A stretch of 56,000 bases of DNA from Gammaproteobacteria bacterium (GTDB lineage: Bacteria; Pseudomonadota; Gammaproteobacteria; CAJXQU01): NCBI GenBank assembly GCA_026984775.1, contig JALSRM010000005.1, positions 1-56,000 of the forward strand. Direction: 5' to 3'. Position numbers and translations under genes: made by a program. The notes beneath the pieces were generated by a model. It was not told where the DNA came from. It did no database searches and was given only the letters and a program-made list of their open reading frames with translations. How positions within the stretch are numbered: the first letter of the stretch is position 1; each line of letters opens with the position of its first letter. Shown in pieces: positions 8,408 to 16,982 of this stretch.

Positions 8408-9187
8408 TTACTGTACAACCCTGGTTGCCTTAACCTCTGCAATACCGGGATATTTCGGGAAATTCTTTTCAAGCACCCGTAATGCATCGTTAGACAAATC
8501 CGTCATGCCAAGGATCTTGTAAGCCTTAGCCATAATGGTCAATGCTTTCGGGATAGCCGGAGCCTGTTGATAATTTTCTACGGCATAACGGGCGCGATTG
8601 GCGGCGGCAACAAAGGCATTTCTTCGCATGTAGTATTCTGCTACATTGACTTCGTGCTGGGCAAGAATATTACGTAGGAAGATCATGCGCTGACGGGCAT
8701 CCGGAACATATTTACTCTTGGGATAACGTTTAACCAACTCTGAGAACTCCCGAAAAGCTCCCAGTGCTGCACCAGGATCACGTTGTGAAGGGTCTTTTGT
8801 GATCAATCGATCAGTAAACCCCTTGCCCTGATTGAATAAAGCAAGTCCTTTCAGATAAAAGGCATAATCGGCATGTGGATTGTTTGGATAGAGTTTCAAA
8901 AAACGATTACACGCAGCAATGGCTTCGGCGGTTTCATCCTGCTTGTAATGAGAATACGCCATATCCAAGAGGGCCTGTTTTGAGAATTTGCCAAATGGAT
9001 GTCTGGCCTGCAGTTTCTGGTAATATTCCAGGGCCTTGCGGTAGTTACCCGAATCCATGGCATCTCTGGCTTCATAATAGAGCCTTTCTGCTGACCAGCC
9101 CTCTGTGACATCATCGTCTTTTTTATCCGGAAACAGGGAACATCCTGAAACTGAAAGAGCCAAAGCCAGTACCAGTATTTTCTTCAT
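8408..9187 (-). CDS. bamD: Outer membrane assembly lipoprotein BamD
   Basis: A 259-residue TPR lipoprotein, an essential part of the BAM complex that inserts beta-barrel proteins into the outer membrane. From the chosen start the signal peptide ends at VSGC, lipidated Cys16. Tetratricopeptide-like helices cover about 40-240, with family segments such as YYQKLQARHPFGKFSKQA, YPKSKYVPDARQRM and HEVNVAEYYMRRNAFVAAANR. Two upstream in-frame ATGs (to 9211) would add eight residues before MKKILVL; the internal start gives the more typical signal peptide. It diverges from rluD, as in E. coli. Confidence 0.93.
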   Translation of the reverse strand: MKKILVLALALSVSGCSLFPDKKDDDVTEGWSAERLYYEARDAMDSGNYRKALEYYQKLQARHPFGKFSKQALLDMAYSHYKQDETAEAIAACNRFLKLYPNNPHADYAFYLKGLALFNQGKGFTDRLITKDPSQRDPGAALGAFREFSELVKRYPKSKYVPDARQRMIFLRNILAQHEVNVAEYYMRRNAFVAAANRARYAVENYQQAPAIPKALTIMAKAYKILGMTDLSNDALRVLEKNFPKYPGIAEVKATRVVQ

Positions 9188-9262
9188 TGTGTTATTTATC
9201 ATTAAATTCATTGTGCTATTTTAGCTCAGAAGCATGGCTTCCTGATACACTCTCGTGCGTTT

Positions 9263-10210
9263 ATGACTGATCAAGTTTATCTGACCGCTATTGTGCCGGA
9301 AAATTTCGCAGGCTGGCGCCTTGATCGCACACTGGCTGAAGTCTTTCCTGACTACTCCCGTTCCAGTCTAAAAAACCTGATTCTCGACGGTAAGGTGCAT
9401 GTGAACCAACAGGTCGTTCGCCCGAGAAGCACGGTGTCAGGTGGTGAAAAGATCGAAATCTGGATCGAACCTGAAGAAAAAATCGAATGGTTACCACAAG
9501 ATATTTCCCTCAATATCCTCTATGAAGATGAGGATCTGATTGTCATCAATAAACCCGCTGGCCTTGTCGTCCACCCTGGTGCCGGAAATCCAGACAGAAC
9601 CCTAGTGAATGCACTGCTTTTCCATGATCGGAACCTGAGTACATTGCCCAGGGCAGGAATCGTCCATAGGCTCGACAAGGATACGACAGGCGTTATGGTC
9701 GTTGCCCGCTCCCTGCGTGCGCATACTTCTCTGATTAAACAGCTTCAGAGCCGGCAACTAAAACGGGAATACCAGGCCATTGTCGTTGGTAATGTTATTG
9801 CAGGGGGTGCTGTGGAAGCTCCCCTTGGCCGTCATCCAACCCAAAGAACATGCATGGCTGTAACCGATAAAGGCAAGCCAGCAGTGACTCACTATAGAGT
9901 TGAGAGAAAGTTCAAGGCTCATACCCATCTTCGATTACAACTGGAAACCGGTCGAACCCATCAGATCCGTGTGCATATGGCTCACATAGGTTTCCCCCTC
10001 GTGGGTGATCCCGTTTATGGAGGACGTCTGCGAATACCGAAGGACTCGGATGAGAATCTGATCAGGATTCTGCGCAACTTCAAACGCCAGGCCCTGCATT
10101 CGACGAGATTGGAACTCAAACATCCAGAAACGGGCCTGCCAATGAGCTGGGAGGCCCCTCTACCCACTGATTTATCGAAACTGATTGCTGGACTCCGTGA
10201 TAATGGATAA
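9263..10210 (+). CDS. rluD: 23S rRNA pseudouridine synthase RluD
   Basis: A 315-residue pseudouridine synthase that modifies U1911, U1915 and U1917 in helix 69 of 23S rRNA. An S4 RNA-binding domain (about 15-75) precedes the RluA-family catalytic domain with HRLDKDTTG at 135-143; Asp138 is the nucleophile. NKPAGLVVHPG and LETGRTHQIRVHMAHIG are further family motifs. Length and position, divergent from bamD and followed by pgeF, match the E. coli yfiO-rluD-yfiH arrangement. Its stop overlaps the start of pgeF by 8 bases. Confidence 0.95.
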   Translation: MTDQVYLTAIVPENFAGWRLDRTLAEVFPDYSRSSLKNLILDGKVHVNQQVVRPRSTVSGGEKIEIWIEPEEKIEWLPQDISLNILYEDEDLIVINKPAGLVVHPGAGNPDRTLVNALLFHDRNLSTLPRAGIVHRLDKDTTGVMVVARSLRAHTSLIKQLQSRQLKREYQAIVVGNVIAGGAVEAPLGRHPTQRTCMAVTDKGKPAVTHYRVERKFKAHTHLRLQLETGRTHQIRVHMAHIGFPLVGDPVYGGRLRIPKDSDENLIRILRNFKRQALHSTRLELKHPETGLPMSWEAPLPTDLSKLIAGLRDNG

Positions 10211-10985
10211 ACAGGAACTTCCAAACTGGATAGATGCAAAGTGGCCTGTTCCCAAAAGGCTGAAGGCCGGAACCACAACGCGTTTGTACGGTATCAGCAA
10301 GGGGCCTTTCGAGAGTCTCAATCTGGGCGATCATGTTGGAGATATATCAGAATCCGTTGCTGCCAACCGTGCGTCTCTGATTGATCTGCACGGTTTACCA
10401 TCGGAGCCTTACTGGCTACAACAGGTACACGGAGAACGGATTATCAATCTCGATTACCATAAAGGTGATAACATTGCCGATGGCGTTTTCACCAGCAAAT
10501 CCGGAAAAGTACTCGCTATTCTCACAGCAGACTGTCTGCCCATATTGATCACGAATAAAACCGGAACCGAAATTGCCGCTCTCCATGCAGGTTGGCGAGG
10601 GCTTGCTTCGGGGATCATTCAAAAGGCACTACCCATGTTTTCATGTGCACCCGAATCCCTGATGGTCTGGTTGGGCCCCGCTATCAGTGCAAGAAACTAT
10701 GAAGTCAGTGACGAGGTCAAATCTGCTTTCGAACCCCTTGACTCCATCCTTCAGCAGGACACTTTTATCCCTGTCCGCCCGGGCCACTGGCTGGTCAGCT
10801 TGTACCGCATCGCCGTATTGATCCTGAAGTCTTTGGGTGTTGAGCGTATCCACGGAGGACAATACTGTACATACCGCGATGCTGATCTGTTCTATTCACA
10901 CCGTCGAGATACTGGAAAAACTGGCCGAATGGCCAGTCTGATCTGGATGGAACCGCGCACTGTCTCTGGAGAACCATATGAATGA
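10203..10985 (+). CDS. pgeF: Peptidoglycan editing factor PgeF (YfiH, multicopper-oxidase-like fold)
   Basis: A 260-residue member of the YfiH/DUF152 family. E. coli YfiH removes mis-incorporated residues from peptidoglycan precursors, and relatives also act on purine nucleosides or polyphenols. Conserved segments are [19 protein letters not shown] and [15 protein letters not shown], which carry the His/Cys metal ligands, and [16 protein letters not shown] near the C-terminus. I chose the ATG at 10203, eight bases inside rluD; a TTG at 10185 is possible but less likely. The run rluD-pgeF-engB is overlapped at each junction, so it is probably one operon. Confidence 0.9.
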   Translation: MDKQELPNWIDAKWPVPKRLKAGTTTRLYGISKGPFESLNLGDHVGDISESVAANRASLIDLHGLPSEPYWLQQVHGERIINLDYHKGDNIADGVFTSKSGKVLAILTADCLPILITNKTGTEIAALHAGWRGLASGIIQKALPMFSCAPESLMVWLGPAISARNYEVSDEVKSAFEPLDSILQQDTFIPVRPGHWLVSLYRIAVLILKSLGVERIHGGQYCTYRDADLFYSHRRDTGKTGRMASLIWMEPRTVSGEPYE

Positions 10986-11592
10986 ACACCATTCCATATC
11001 CCCTGAAAAATTCTATCGCCAGGCTCGCTATCTCTTGAGTGCTCACAATTTGAAGCAACTGCCGGACGATCGCGGAATTGAGGTTGCCTTTGCTGGACGG
11101 TCGAATGCCGGCAAGTCCAGCGCTATCAACACACTAACCCAACAAAAAGGACTGGCCAGAACCAGTAAAACACCCGGCCGCACCCAACAGATCGTGTTGT
11201 TTGGATTGAACGAGGAGAGACGTATCGCCGATCTGCCCGGTTATGGGTTCGCCAAGACAGGCAGGAGAATGCGTGAGCACTGGCAACACCTCCTCCCGGC
11301 CTATCTGGAATCAAGAGAGTCGCTACGCGGCGTGATCTTGATGATGGACATCCGGCATCCGATGAAAGATTTTGATCAATCGATGTTGGAATGGTGTGAT
11401 CATATTGATATGCCCGTACACATTCTCCTCACCAAGGCGGACAAACTGAGTCGTAACGAAGCGAAAAGAACACTTTTTAAGGTCCAGGGTCTGTTGAGTG
11501 AAATCCACAGCCTCCAGCTTTTTTCAGCAACTAACCGTACAGGGCTGGATGAACTCTATGACCTGCTTGATGAATGGTTTGATCGCAGTTAA
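10978..11592 (+). CDS. engB: Ribosome biogenesis GTPase EngB (YihA/YsxC)
   Basis: A 204-residue GTPase needed for assembly of the large ribosomal subunit. The G1 loop is GRSNAGKSS (40-48), G2 region is [12 protein letters not shown]3 is DLPGYGFAK and G4 is TKADK, all standard for the family. The start ATG overlaps the pgeF stop (ATGAATGA). Linkage to rluD-pgeF differs from E. coli, where yihA stands beside polA and the Spot 42 RNA gene. Its 3' end here faces a structured region on the other strand, described separately. Confidence 0.95.
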   Translation: MNEHHSISPEKFYRQARYLLSAHNLKQLPDDRGIEVAFAGRSNAGKSSAINTLTQQKGLARTSKTPGRTQQIVLFGLNEERRIADLPGYGFAKTGRRMREHWQHLLPAYLESRESLRGVILMMDIRHPMKDFDQSMLEWCDHIDMPVHILLTKADKLSRNEAKRTLFKVQGLLSEIHSLQLFSATNRTGLDELYDLLDEWFDRS

Positions 11593-11675
11593 AGGACGTC
11601 GTAGTGGAAAAACGATTGGCATATGTTAGCCCGAAAGCCCTTGAACGGTAAGAAGGAACAGACTATCAAACACTC

Positions 11676-11787
11676 ATAAAAAAGCCTCGGTTCCAGATCT
11701 CTTTGAGAAGAACAGGTCCCGAGGCCAAGTAAGGCCCGGCTGGGGAAACCGGGCCATTCTCGTCCAGGGAGGGAGGACGAGAACGTT
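11676..11787 (-). ncRNA. Candidate small RNA in the Spot 42/ErsA position, with C-rich loops and terminator
   Basis: The gap between engB and the M48 protease gene holds consecutive hairpins best read on the minus strand. One is a 9-bp stem TTCTCGTCC/GGACGAGAA with loop TCCCTCCCT. The next is a 7-bp stem GGCCCGG/CCGGGCC with loop TTTCCCCAG. The last is a long hairpin closed by GCCTCGG/CCGAGGC and followed by six T. A TATAAC -10 box at 11799-11794 would start transcription near 11787, giving an RNA of about 110 nt. C-rich loops resemble ribosome-site-pairing sRNAs. In E. coli (Spot 42) and Pseudomonas (ErsA) an sRNA likewise lies convergent to engB. The sequence is not recognisably Spot 42. 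Confidence 0.6.
11684..11725 (-). terminator. Intrinsic terminator ending the candidate small RNA
   Basis: GCCTCGG and CCGAGGC arms enclose a partly paired 28-nt insert containing a small TCTC/GAGA stem. On the minus strand the hairpin is followed by TTTTTT (11683-11678). It could also end transcription of the M48 protease gene that lies further upstream on the same strand. Confidence 0.75.
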
Positions 11788-11874
11788 CTGTCAGTTATAG
11801 AACGTACTTGATAAGACCAAGCGTTTTTCAAAAAGTTCATCTAAGCTATTTGCTTAATATTCGCCCTTTGCGAC

Positions 11875-13341
11875 CTATTTCACAATCTTGACCAGTTGCC
11901 CCGGTGTAATCTCCCCTCTCGGAAACAATCCATTCAGTAACCGCAACCGTTCTTCGGCATGGTCAGGAAATGCCGACTCCCTTGCCAGCTGTACGATCGT
12001 CATTCCTGGCTTGGCCTTGATCACTTTTAGATGAAAGGGTTTGGCGATCTCTCTTTCCGACGGTCTTATACGATGAAAACTTTTTGCTGATTCCAGAAAT
12101 AGGCGATCATAGGTAGGGATTTGTGACGATTCCTTAACCACACCAGCAATAATGAAGGCCTTGTCATCCAGATAGATGACATTGAACCGTGCATCACGGA
12201 TCCCGAAACTGGTCTTGATTGGTGCGACTGCACTGTAACCTGTCAGACCGTCCGGATCGATAGGCCCTTCTGCTTTAAGTCTTTTCAGTCCCAGTCTTTT
12301 GATCATGAACTCACGCGGAGATATTTTACGGTTGATATCTTCGGCCCCAAGCTGAAGGATGGCTCCACCGCCAGGTGCAATTGCAACCACGCGATCAGGC
12401 ATGTTTTTTATGGTCCAGCCTTTGGGAAAACTGAGAGCAAAGCCCATCACGGTATGATAGAACTTATTGTTTCTTATCACGCCCTCCTTTGCACTTTCTC
12501 CTATTACAAGTCCGTCCAGCATGGTCAGATATTTCTCCCGGTTACGAATAGTTTTTCCGGGGGCCTTGAACTTGTTGGCTGCCGCAATAACCTCTTTCAA
12601 CCGGGTATCATTATCAGGATGACTAGCAAACAATCCATGATAGCGTCGTGGTTCCCTGCCCTCCTCTTTGGCCAGCTTCCGATCAAAAATCTCCTGGTTT
12701 TTCAACACTCTAATCACATCCAGCATCGCTTGTGGATCGTATCCTGCACGAGCCAGATATTCAGCTCCCAGGCGATCGGCCTCTAGTTCATGCTTGCGTC
12801 CATAGCCACTTAACAAAGCCGAACCAAGGATATTGACCACTTGACTACCCGCTTGTGTCCGCAACTGAGGTAGAAAGATCGCGGCAACTGTTGCACCTAT
12901 TCCTGCCATCTGTGCCGCACTGGCCTGTCGAACACTGTGCCTTGCCGTCACATGTCCAATCTCGTGCCCCAGTACTGCAGCAAGTTCCGCTTCTGAATTG
13001 AGGTATGCCATGAGTTCACGAGTGATATAGATGTATCCACCGGGAAGAGCGAATGCATTAATTTCAGTGCTATCCAGGACATGAAAGCGATAGATCAGGT
13101 TGGGACGGTGACTCTTTTCAGCCAAATTTCTGCCGACACGCTGAACGTAGGCCTGTAATTCAGGATCGTCATAAAGGGTATAACGTTGGAGTACCTGAGC
13201 ATTTGCCTTACGCCCCATAGCGATCTCCTGATCTTCAGAGACCATGACAAAGTCCTGATTACCTGTCACCGGGTTGGTCGCGCAGCCCGTATTCAGAATG
13301 CTAGCCACTGACAGGAACAGCAAATAAAACCGTTTCTTCAT
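11875..13341 (-). CDS. M48 family periplasmic metalloprotease lipoprotein with C-terminal LysM-like tail
   Basis: A 488-residue predicted lipoprotein (lipobox LNTGC, Cys20). The zinc protease motif HEIGH at 126-130 is preceded by NAFALPGGYIYITREL, and the third ligand lies in KHELEADRLG. After the protease domain (to about residue 260), a less conserved part ends in about 50 residues resembling the C-terminal LysM-type module common in these proteins (GMTIVQLARES...ITPGQLVKIVK). Relatives include BepA and LoiP, which monitor outer-membrane protein assembly. The start MKKRFYL has AAAAGG upstream; an ATG five codons earlier is the alternative. No operon partner. Confidence 0.88.
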   Translation of the reverse strand: MKKRFYLLFLSVASILNTGCATNPVTGNQDFVMVSEDQEIAMGRKANAQVLQRYTLYDDPELQAYVQRVGRNLAEKSHRPNLIYRFHVLDSTEINAFALPGGYIYITRELMAYLNSEAELAAVLGHEIGHVTARHSVRQASAAQMAGIGATVAAIFLPQLRTQAGSQVVNILGSALLSGYGRKHELEADRLGAEYLARAGYDPQAMLDVIRVLKNQEIFDRKLAKEEGREPRRYHGLFASHPDNDTRLKEVIAAANKFKAPGKTIRNREKYLTMLDGLVIGESAKEGVIRNNKFYHTVMGFALSFPKGWTIKNMPDRVVAIAPGGGAILQLGAEDINRKISPREFMIKRLGLKRLKAEGPIDPDGLTGYSAVAPIKTSFGIRDARFNVIYLDDKAFIIAGVVKESSQIPTYDRLFLESAKSFHRIRPSEREIAKPFHLKVIKAKPGMTIVQLARESAFPDHAEERLRLLNGLFPRGEITPGQLVKIVK

Positions 13342-13388
13342 TTCATGCCTTTTCATCGTTTCTACCGACAGCCTGATCTACAAGTCAA

Positions 13389-14231
13389 TCAATGTTTCCT
13401 GTGCTGAGCTGTCATCTCCCTCCAAAATTTCGTACCAATTGTTGAAAGAAAAAAGGTTACTCCCGAAACCAGAATAATGGTTGCTCCAGAGGGTAGATCC
13501 TGTTCATAGGAAATTGCCAAACCTGTAATAGTCTGCAACCCACCCACGATGATGGCCAACCCCATAATCCTGAGCAACGTTCCATAGTATTGCCTTGCGA
13601 TCGCAGCCGGTAAGGTCAACAGAGCAATCACCAGAATAAGACCAACGACGCGAATGAGCAGAACCACTGTCAACGCGACAAGGCACAGGAGCAACAGATA
13701 ATAGATTTCCGCATGCACACCCCGCAAACGGGCAAATTCCTCATCAAATGTCACTGCCTGAAACTGTTTGTAAAACAGTCCCACACAGGCCAAAATGAGC
13801 AGATCGAGCACGCCCATCAGAATCAGGTCAGACCGTGAAACAAGTAGGATATTCCCGAACAGATAGCTCATCAGGTCCGCATTGTAACCGGGGGTACGTG
13901 AGATAAAGACAATACCAACTGCCATGCCCACGGCCCACAGTGCACCGATCAGGCTATCCTCTGTCTGCTTCCAGCGCAGGCTAACCCACCCGATTAGAAG
14001 TGCGGCAAGAAGCGCAGTGATGATGGCTCCTCCCAGCGGGGGCCGTCCCAAAAAATAGGCAATACCCATCCCTCCGAGTACGGCATGAGCAATCCCACCA
14101 GCCAGGTATCCGATATTCCTCACCACAACATAGGTACCAACAACACCACAACCGACACTGGCCAGCAATCCCGCAATCAGGGCATAACGAAAAAAAGTCT
14201 GTTCAGAAAAAGCTGCCAGAAATTCCATCAA
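13389..14231 (-). CDS. znuB: Zinc/manganese-type ABC transporter permease
   Basis: A 280-residue ABC-3 family integral membrane protein with about eight to nine hydrophobic helices. Family landmarks are VVVRNIGYLAGGIAHAVLGGMG near residues 35-56 and the late VVGLILVIALLTLPAAIARQ segment. It forms the channel of a metal importer with the ATPase and binding protein encoded just upstream. Its start overlaps the znuC stop by 4 bases, and the three genes are a single coupled operon. Zinc is the likely substrate, but manganese or iron cannot be excluded. Confidence 0.9.
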   Translation of the reverse strand: MMEFLAAFSEQTFFRYALIAGLLASVGCGVVGTYVVVRNIGYLAGGIAHAVLGGMGIAYFLGRPPLGGAIITALLAALLIGWVSLRWKQTEDSLIGALWAVGMAVGIVFISRTPGYNADLMSYLFGNILLVSRSDLILMGVLDLLILACVGLFYKQFQAVTFDEEFARLRGVHAEIYYLLLLCLVALTVVLLIRVVGLILVIALLTLPAAIARQYYGTLLRIMGLAIIVGGLQTITGLAISYEQDLPSGATIILVSGVTFFLSTIGTKFWREMTAQHRKH

Positions 14232-14953
14232 TGTGTATGCTCGATCATGCTGACATGGGCACCATAGAGCTTCTCAATAGAATCGCCTGTCAGTTCCGAC
14301 GTCTCATGGCAAACCAGGGTACGATTAAGACATGCGACCCGGGTGACATATTCCGAGATGAAGCCGATGTCATGTGAAACAACAATGATAGTCATGCGTT
14401 GATTGAATTTTTTCAATAATTCAAAAATATCCACTTCCACCCGTTGATCGATGTTGGCCGTTGGCTCATCAAGGATCAGAACCTCTGGTTCACAGGCCAA
14501 TGCGCGTGCGATCAATACGCGTTGCAGCTGACCACCAGAGAGATCGGAAATATTTTCCCTTTTAATCGACAAGACTTCCGTCGATTCCATCGACAAGTGT
14601 GCCACCTCATGATCGTGTCGGGTATAACCGCCCAGTATCCGGGTTCTGCCCAGACGTCCAAGCAGAACGACCTCCTCAACCGTGATCGGATAATTACGAG
14701 AAAATTGCGTGTACTGAGGGCAGTACCCCACCTTTACCCTCCCAGTACGTGGTGGTTTTCCAAAAAGGGTCACGTGACCAGAAGTGGGCCGCAACAATCC
14801 CAAAATGATTTTCAGGAGCGTGCTTTTCCCTCCAGCATTGGGTCCTACAAGTCCCAAGAATTCGCCTTCTTTCACCTCAAGGTCAATGTCTCGTAGAACC
14901 ATTGGCCCTCCATAGCTGAAAGAAACCTTTTCCAGTTTGATGACTGTTTTCAT
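14228..14953 (-). CDS. znuC: Zinc/manganese-type ABC transporter ATP-binding protein
   Basis: A 241-residue ABC ATPase. The Walker A loop is GPNAGGKST, the signature is LSGGQLQR, Walker B is VLILDEPT and the switch histidine is in VSHD. The GYCPQY segment is the Q-loop region usual for metal-uptake ATPases. The C-terminus ends in EHTH. It overlaps znuA upstream and znuB downstream by 4 bases each, so the three proteins are made in coupled fashion. Confidence 0.92.
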   Translation of the reverse strand: MKTVIKLEKVSFSYGGPMVLRDIDLEVKEGEFLGLVGPNAGGKSTLLKIILGLLRPTSGHVTLFGKPPRTGRVKVGYCPQYTQFSRNYPITVEEVVLLGRLGRTRILGGYTRHDHEVAHLSMESTEVLSIKRENISDLSGGQLQRVLIARALACEPEVLILDEPTANIDQRVEVDIFELLKKFNQRMTIIVVSHDIGFISEYVTRVACLNRTLVCHETSELTGDSIEKLYGAHVSMIEHTH

Positions 14954-15810
14954 TTAAATGATTCTGCCAAAACTTCAGCTACATGGCGCATGTTTTCGAT
15001 ATAGCTCTCTGCCAGTGGGTCAATTTTCTCCACCCGTGCACCTATTGCCTTGGCAACGACCATAGCCAGTTGACCACTATGCTGCTGCTGGATAAATACA
15101 ACCTGAATCTTATACTCCCTGGCCCGTTTGATCAGTTTCTGTAGGTACCTGGGTGTCGGTGCTTTGCCTTCTTTCTCTATTGCAATCTGCGTAAGACCAT
15201 AGGTTTTCGCAAAATAACCCCAGGCAGGGTGCATGACAAGAAATTTGCCTTTCCCCAACCACCCATCCAGTATTTTTCGAATCTCCTGATCCAGTCGTTC
15301 CAGATCCATCACGAGATGTTCATAGTTCTGACGATAGGTTTCAGTATTTTCCGGATCGACCATTACCATTGTTTCCATCATCTCTTCAGCGATCCGTATT
15401 GCTGCCGGGGGACTGACCCAAATATGTGGATCCTCAACTTCCCGACTCGAAAAAAGAGCGTGGGCATTCTTTGAAGTATCAACGATAATCAGGTGCTCAT
15501 TCATCACATGGATACGAGGCATCCACACCTTCTCGAATGGAACACCGATGGAAAAGTAAATATCTGCCGAAGATAACCGGGATAATTGCCTGGGTGACGG
15601 CTCGTAGGTTTCCGGACTCTGACCCGGCCCTGCCATTACGTCAACTTCGGCCAGATCGCCGGCAATCCGCTCAACAAAGAATTTTTGAGGCAAAATACTG
15701 ACAAAGATATGAACAGGAGAAGAAGCTGCAGAAACAAGTGCAGGCACCGCCATGACTAAGAATAAAATCAGGGATTGTGCCAGCCTTTTCTTTATTGTCC
15801 TGTTCACCAT
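14950..15810 (-). CDS. znuA: Periplasmic metal-binding protein of the ZnuA family with a Glu in place of the first His
   Basis: A 286-residue cluster 9 solute-binding protein with a signal peptide ending LVSAAS. Expected metal ligands are His129 in DPHIWVSP, His194 in MHPAWGYF and Asp264 in KIDPLAESY. The usual first ligand, His in PGASPHTYEP, is replaced by Glu67 in GPGQSPETYEP. The His-rich loop of enterobacterial ZnuA is absent. These changes may alter metal preference or affinity. An upstream ATG would add seven residues (MRDLQGE); I prefer MVNRTIKKR because it gives a cleaner signal peptide. The gene starts the znuA-znuC-znuB operon and diverges from the DAHP synthase gene. Confidence 0.85.
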   Translation of the reverse strand: MVNRTIKKRLAQSLILFLVMAVPALVSAASSPVHIFVSILPQKFFVERIAGDLAEVDVMAGPGQSPETYEPSPRQLSRLSSADIYFSIGVPFEKVWMPRIHVMNEHLIIVDTSKNAHALFSSREVEDPHIWVSPPAAIRIAEEMMETMVMVDPENTETYRQNYEHLVMDLERLDQEIRKILDGWLGKGKFLVMHPAWGYFAKTYGLTQIAIEKEGKAPTPRYLQKLIKRAREYKIQVVFIQQQHSGQLAMVVAKAIGARVEKIDPLAESYIENMRHVAEVLAESFK

Positions 15811-15843
15811 TTCTCCCTGCAAATCTCTCACTTATTCAAATAA

Positions 15844-15878
15844 TGTGGTATGTTATTCTGTTAACCCTGTGTACCACA
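15844..15878. promoter_or_regulatory. Inverted repeat between divergent znuA and DAHP synthase genes
   Basis: TGTGGTA (15844-15850) and TACCACA (15872-15878) form a perfect 7-bp inverted repeat with a 21-base spacer that has GTTAAC near its centre. It lies in the 92-base gap between two divergent genes, a good place for an operator. It does not match a Zur box or the TrpR/TyrR consensus as I know them. Confidence 0.35.
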
Positions 15879-15902
15879 AATAAAACTTTACAGAAAACGG
15901 AA

Positions 15903-16961
15903 ATGGCTATTAAAACAGACGATTTACGTATTAAAGAAATCCGGGAAGTGAGTCCACCGGCAAAATTGATCGAAGAGTTGCCGGTTACTGAAACGGCGGC
16001 ACAAACAGTACTATCTGCCCGGAAAACCATTCAGAACATCATGCAGGGCAAGGATGATCGGTTGCTCATGATCACTGGCCCCTGCTCGATCCATGATGTC
16101 GATGCTGCACTTGACTACGCAGACCGCCTGCAACCGTTAATCAAAAAAACCAGAGACAATCTCTTCATCGTCATGCGGGTCTATTTTGAAAAACCACGTA
16201 CCACCGTCGGATGGAAAGGTTTGATCAACGATCCCGACCTGGACAACAGTTTCGAAATCAACAAAGGCCTCAGGCTTGCCAGAAAACTACTGCTCGATCT
16301 TGCCAACAAGGGCATCCCCGCCGGTACGGAATTCCTCGATCCCATCAGTCCTCAATATGTCACTGATCTCATCTCATGGGGAGCAATTGGCGCCAGAACA
16401 ACGGAGAGTCAGGTACACCGTGAACTGGCATCCGGACTTTCTTGCCCGGTTGGATTCAAGAACGCTACCGATGGCGGACTTCAGATTGCAGTGGATGCAA
16501 TTCTGTCATCAAGCCATCCACATCACTTCCTCGGCACGACTAAGGAGGGACATTCGGCAATCCTGTCTACCACGGGTAATCCAGATTGCCATATCATCCT
16601 GCGAGGTGGCAATAGCAAACCCAATTACGACCCAGAAAGTGTCGAACAGGCTGCAAAGTTGATGGAGAAAGCCGGTCTTGAGCCACGACTTATCGTCGAC
16701 TGCAGTCACGCCAACAGCCGGAAGGATCATGAACGGCAAGTGGAGGTCGCGGAGGAAGTTGCCGACCAAATCGCCAACGGCGAACAGCGTATCTTCGGCA
16801 TCATGTTGGAGAGCAATCTGGTTGCAGGCCGACAAGATTTGGTCGATGGAAAAGCGAAGACTTATGGCCAAAGCGTTACCGATGCTTGCATGGGCTGGGA
16901 TGACACTGAACGGGTGATTACCGGTTTTGCCCAGGCGGTAAACAAACGTAGATCAAGCTGA
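15903..16961 (+). CDS. aroG: 3-deoxy-7-phosphoheptulonate (DAHP) synthase, class I AroFGH type
   Basis: A 352-residue enzyme that condenses phosphoenolpyruvate and erythrose 4-phosphate, the first step of aromatic amino acid synthesis. Motifs of the AroG/F/H family are clear: ITGPCSIHD with the metal-ligand Cys, VMRVYFEKPRTTVGWKGLIN, GARTTESQVHRELASGLS, GFKNATDGG and VDCSHANSRKD. The frame is open further upstream, but the start at 15903 (MAIKTDDLRIKEIRE) matches the normal N-terminus. Which aromatic end product inhibits it cannot be stated, so the choice of aroG over aroF or aroH is arbitrary. Confidence 0.9.
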   Translation: MAIKTDDLRIKEIREVSPPAKLIEELPVTETAAQTVLSARKTIQNIMQGKDDRLLMITGPCSIHDVDAALDYADRLQPLIKKTRDNLFIVMRVYFEKPRTTVGWKGLINDPDLDNSFEINKGLRLARKLLLDLANKGIPAGTEFLDPISPQYVTDLISWGAIGARTTESQVHRELASGLSCPVGFKNATDGGLQIAVDAILSSSHPHHFLGTTKEGHSAILSTTGNPDCHIILRGGNSKPNYDPESVEQAAKLMEKAGLEPRLIVDCSHANSRKDHERQVEVAEEVADQIANGEQRIFGIMLESNLVAGRQDLVDGKAKTYGQSVTDACMGWDDTERVITGFAQAVNKRRSS

Positions 16962-16982
16962 CCAGCTAGAGCAGACCCCCAC

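Noticed and set aside
11589-11840. 83-codon minus-strand frame over the candidate sRNA
   Set aside because: It covers several perfect hairpins and a terminator, has a poor start and no protein-like pattern. The RNA explanation fits better.
15777-15902. Extended start of DAHP synthase
   Set aside because: The extension overlaps znuA and has no family similarity; enzymes of this class begin near the ATG at 15903.
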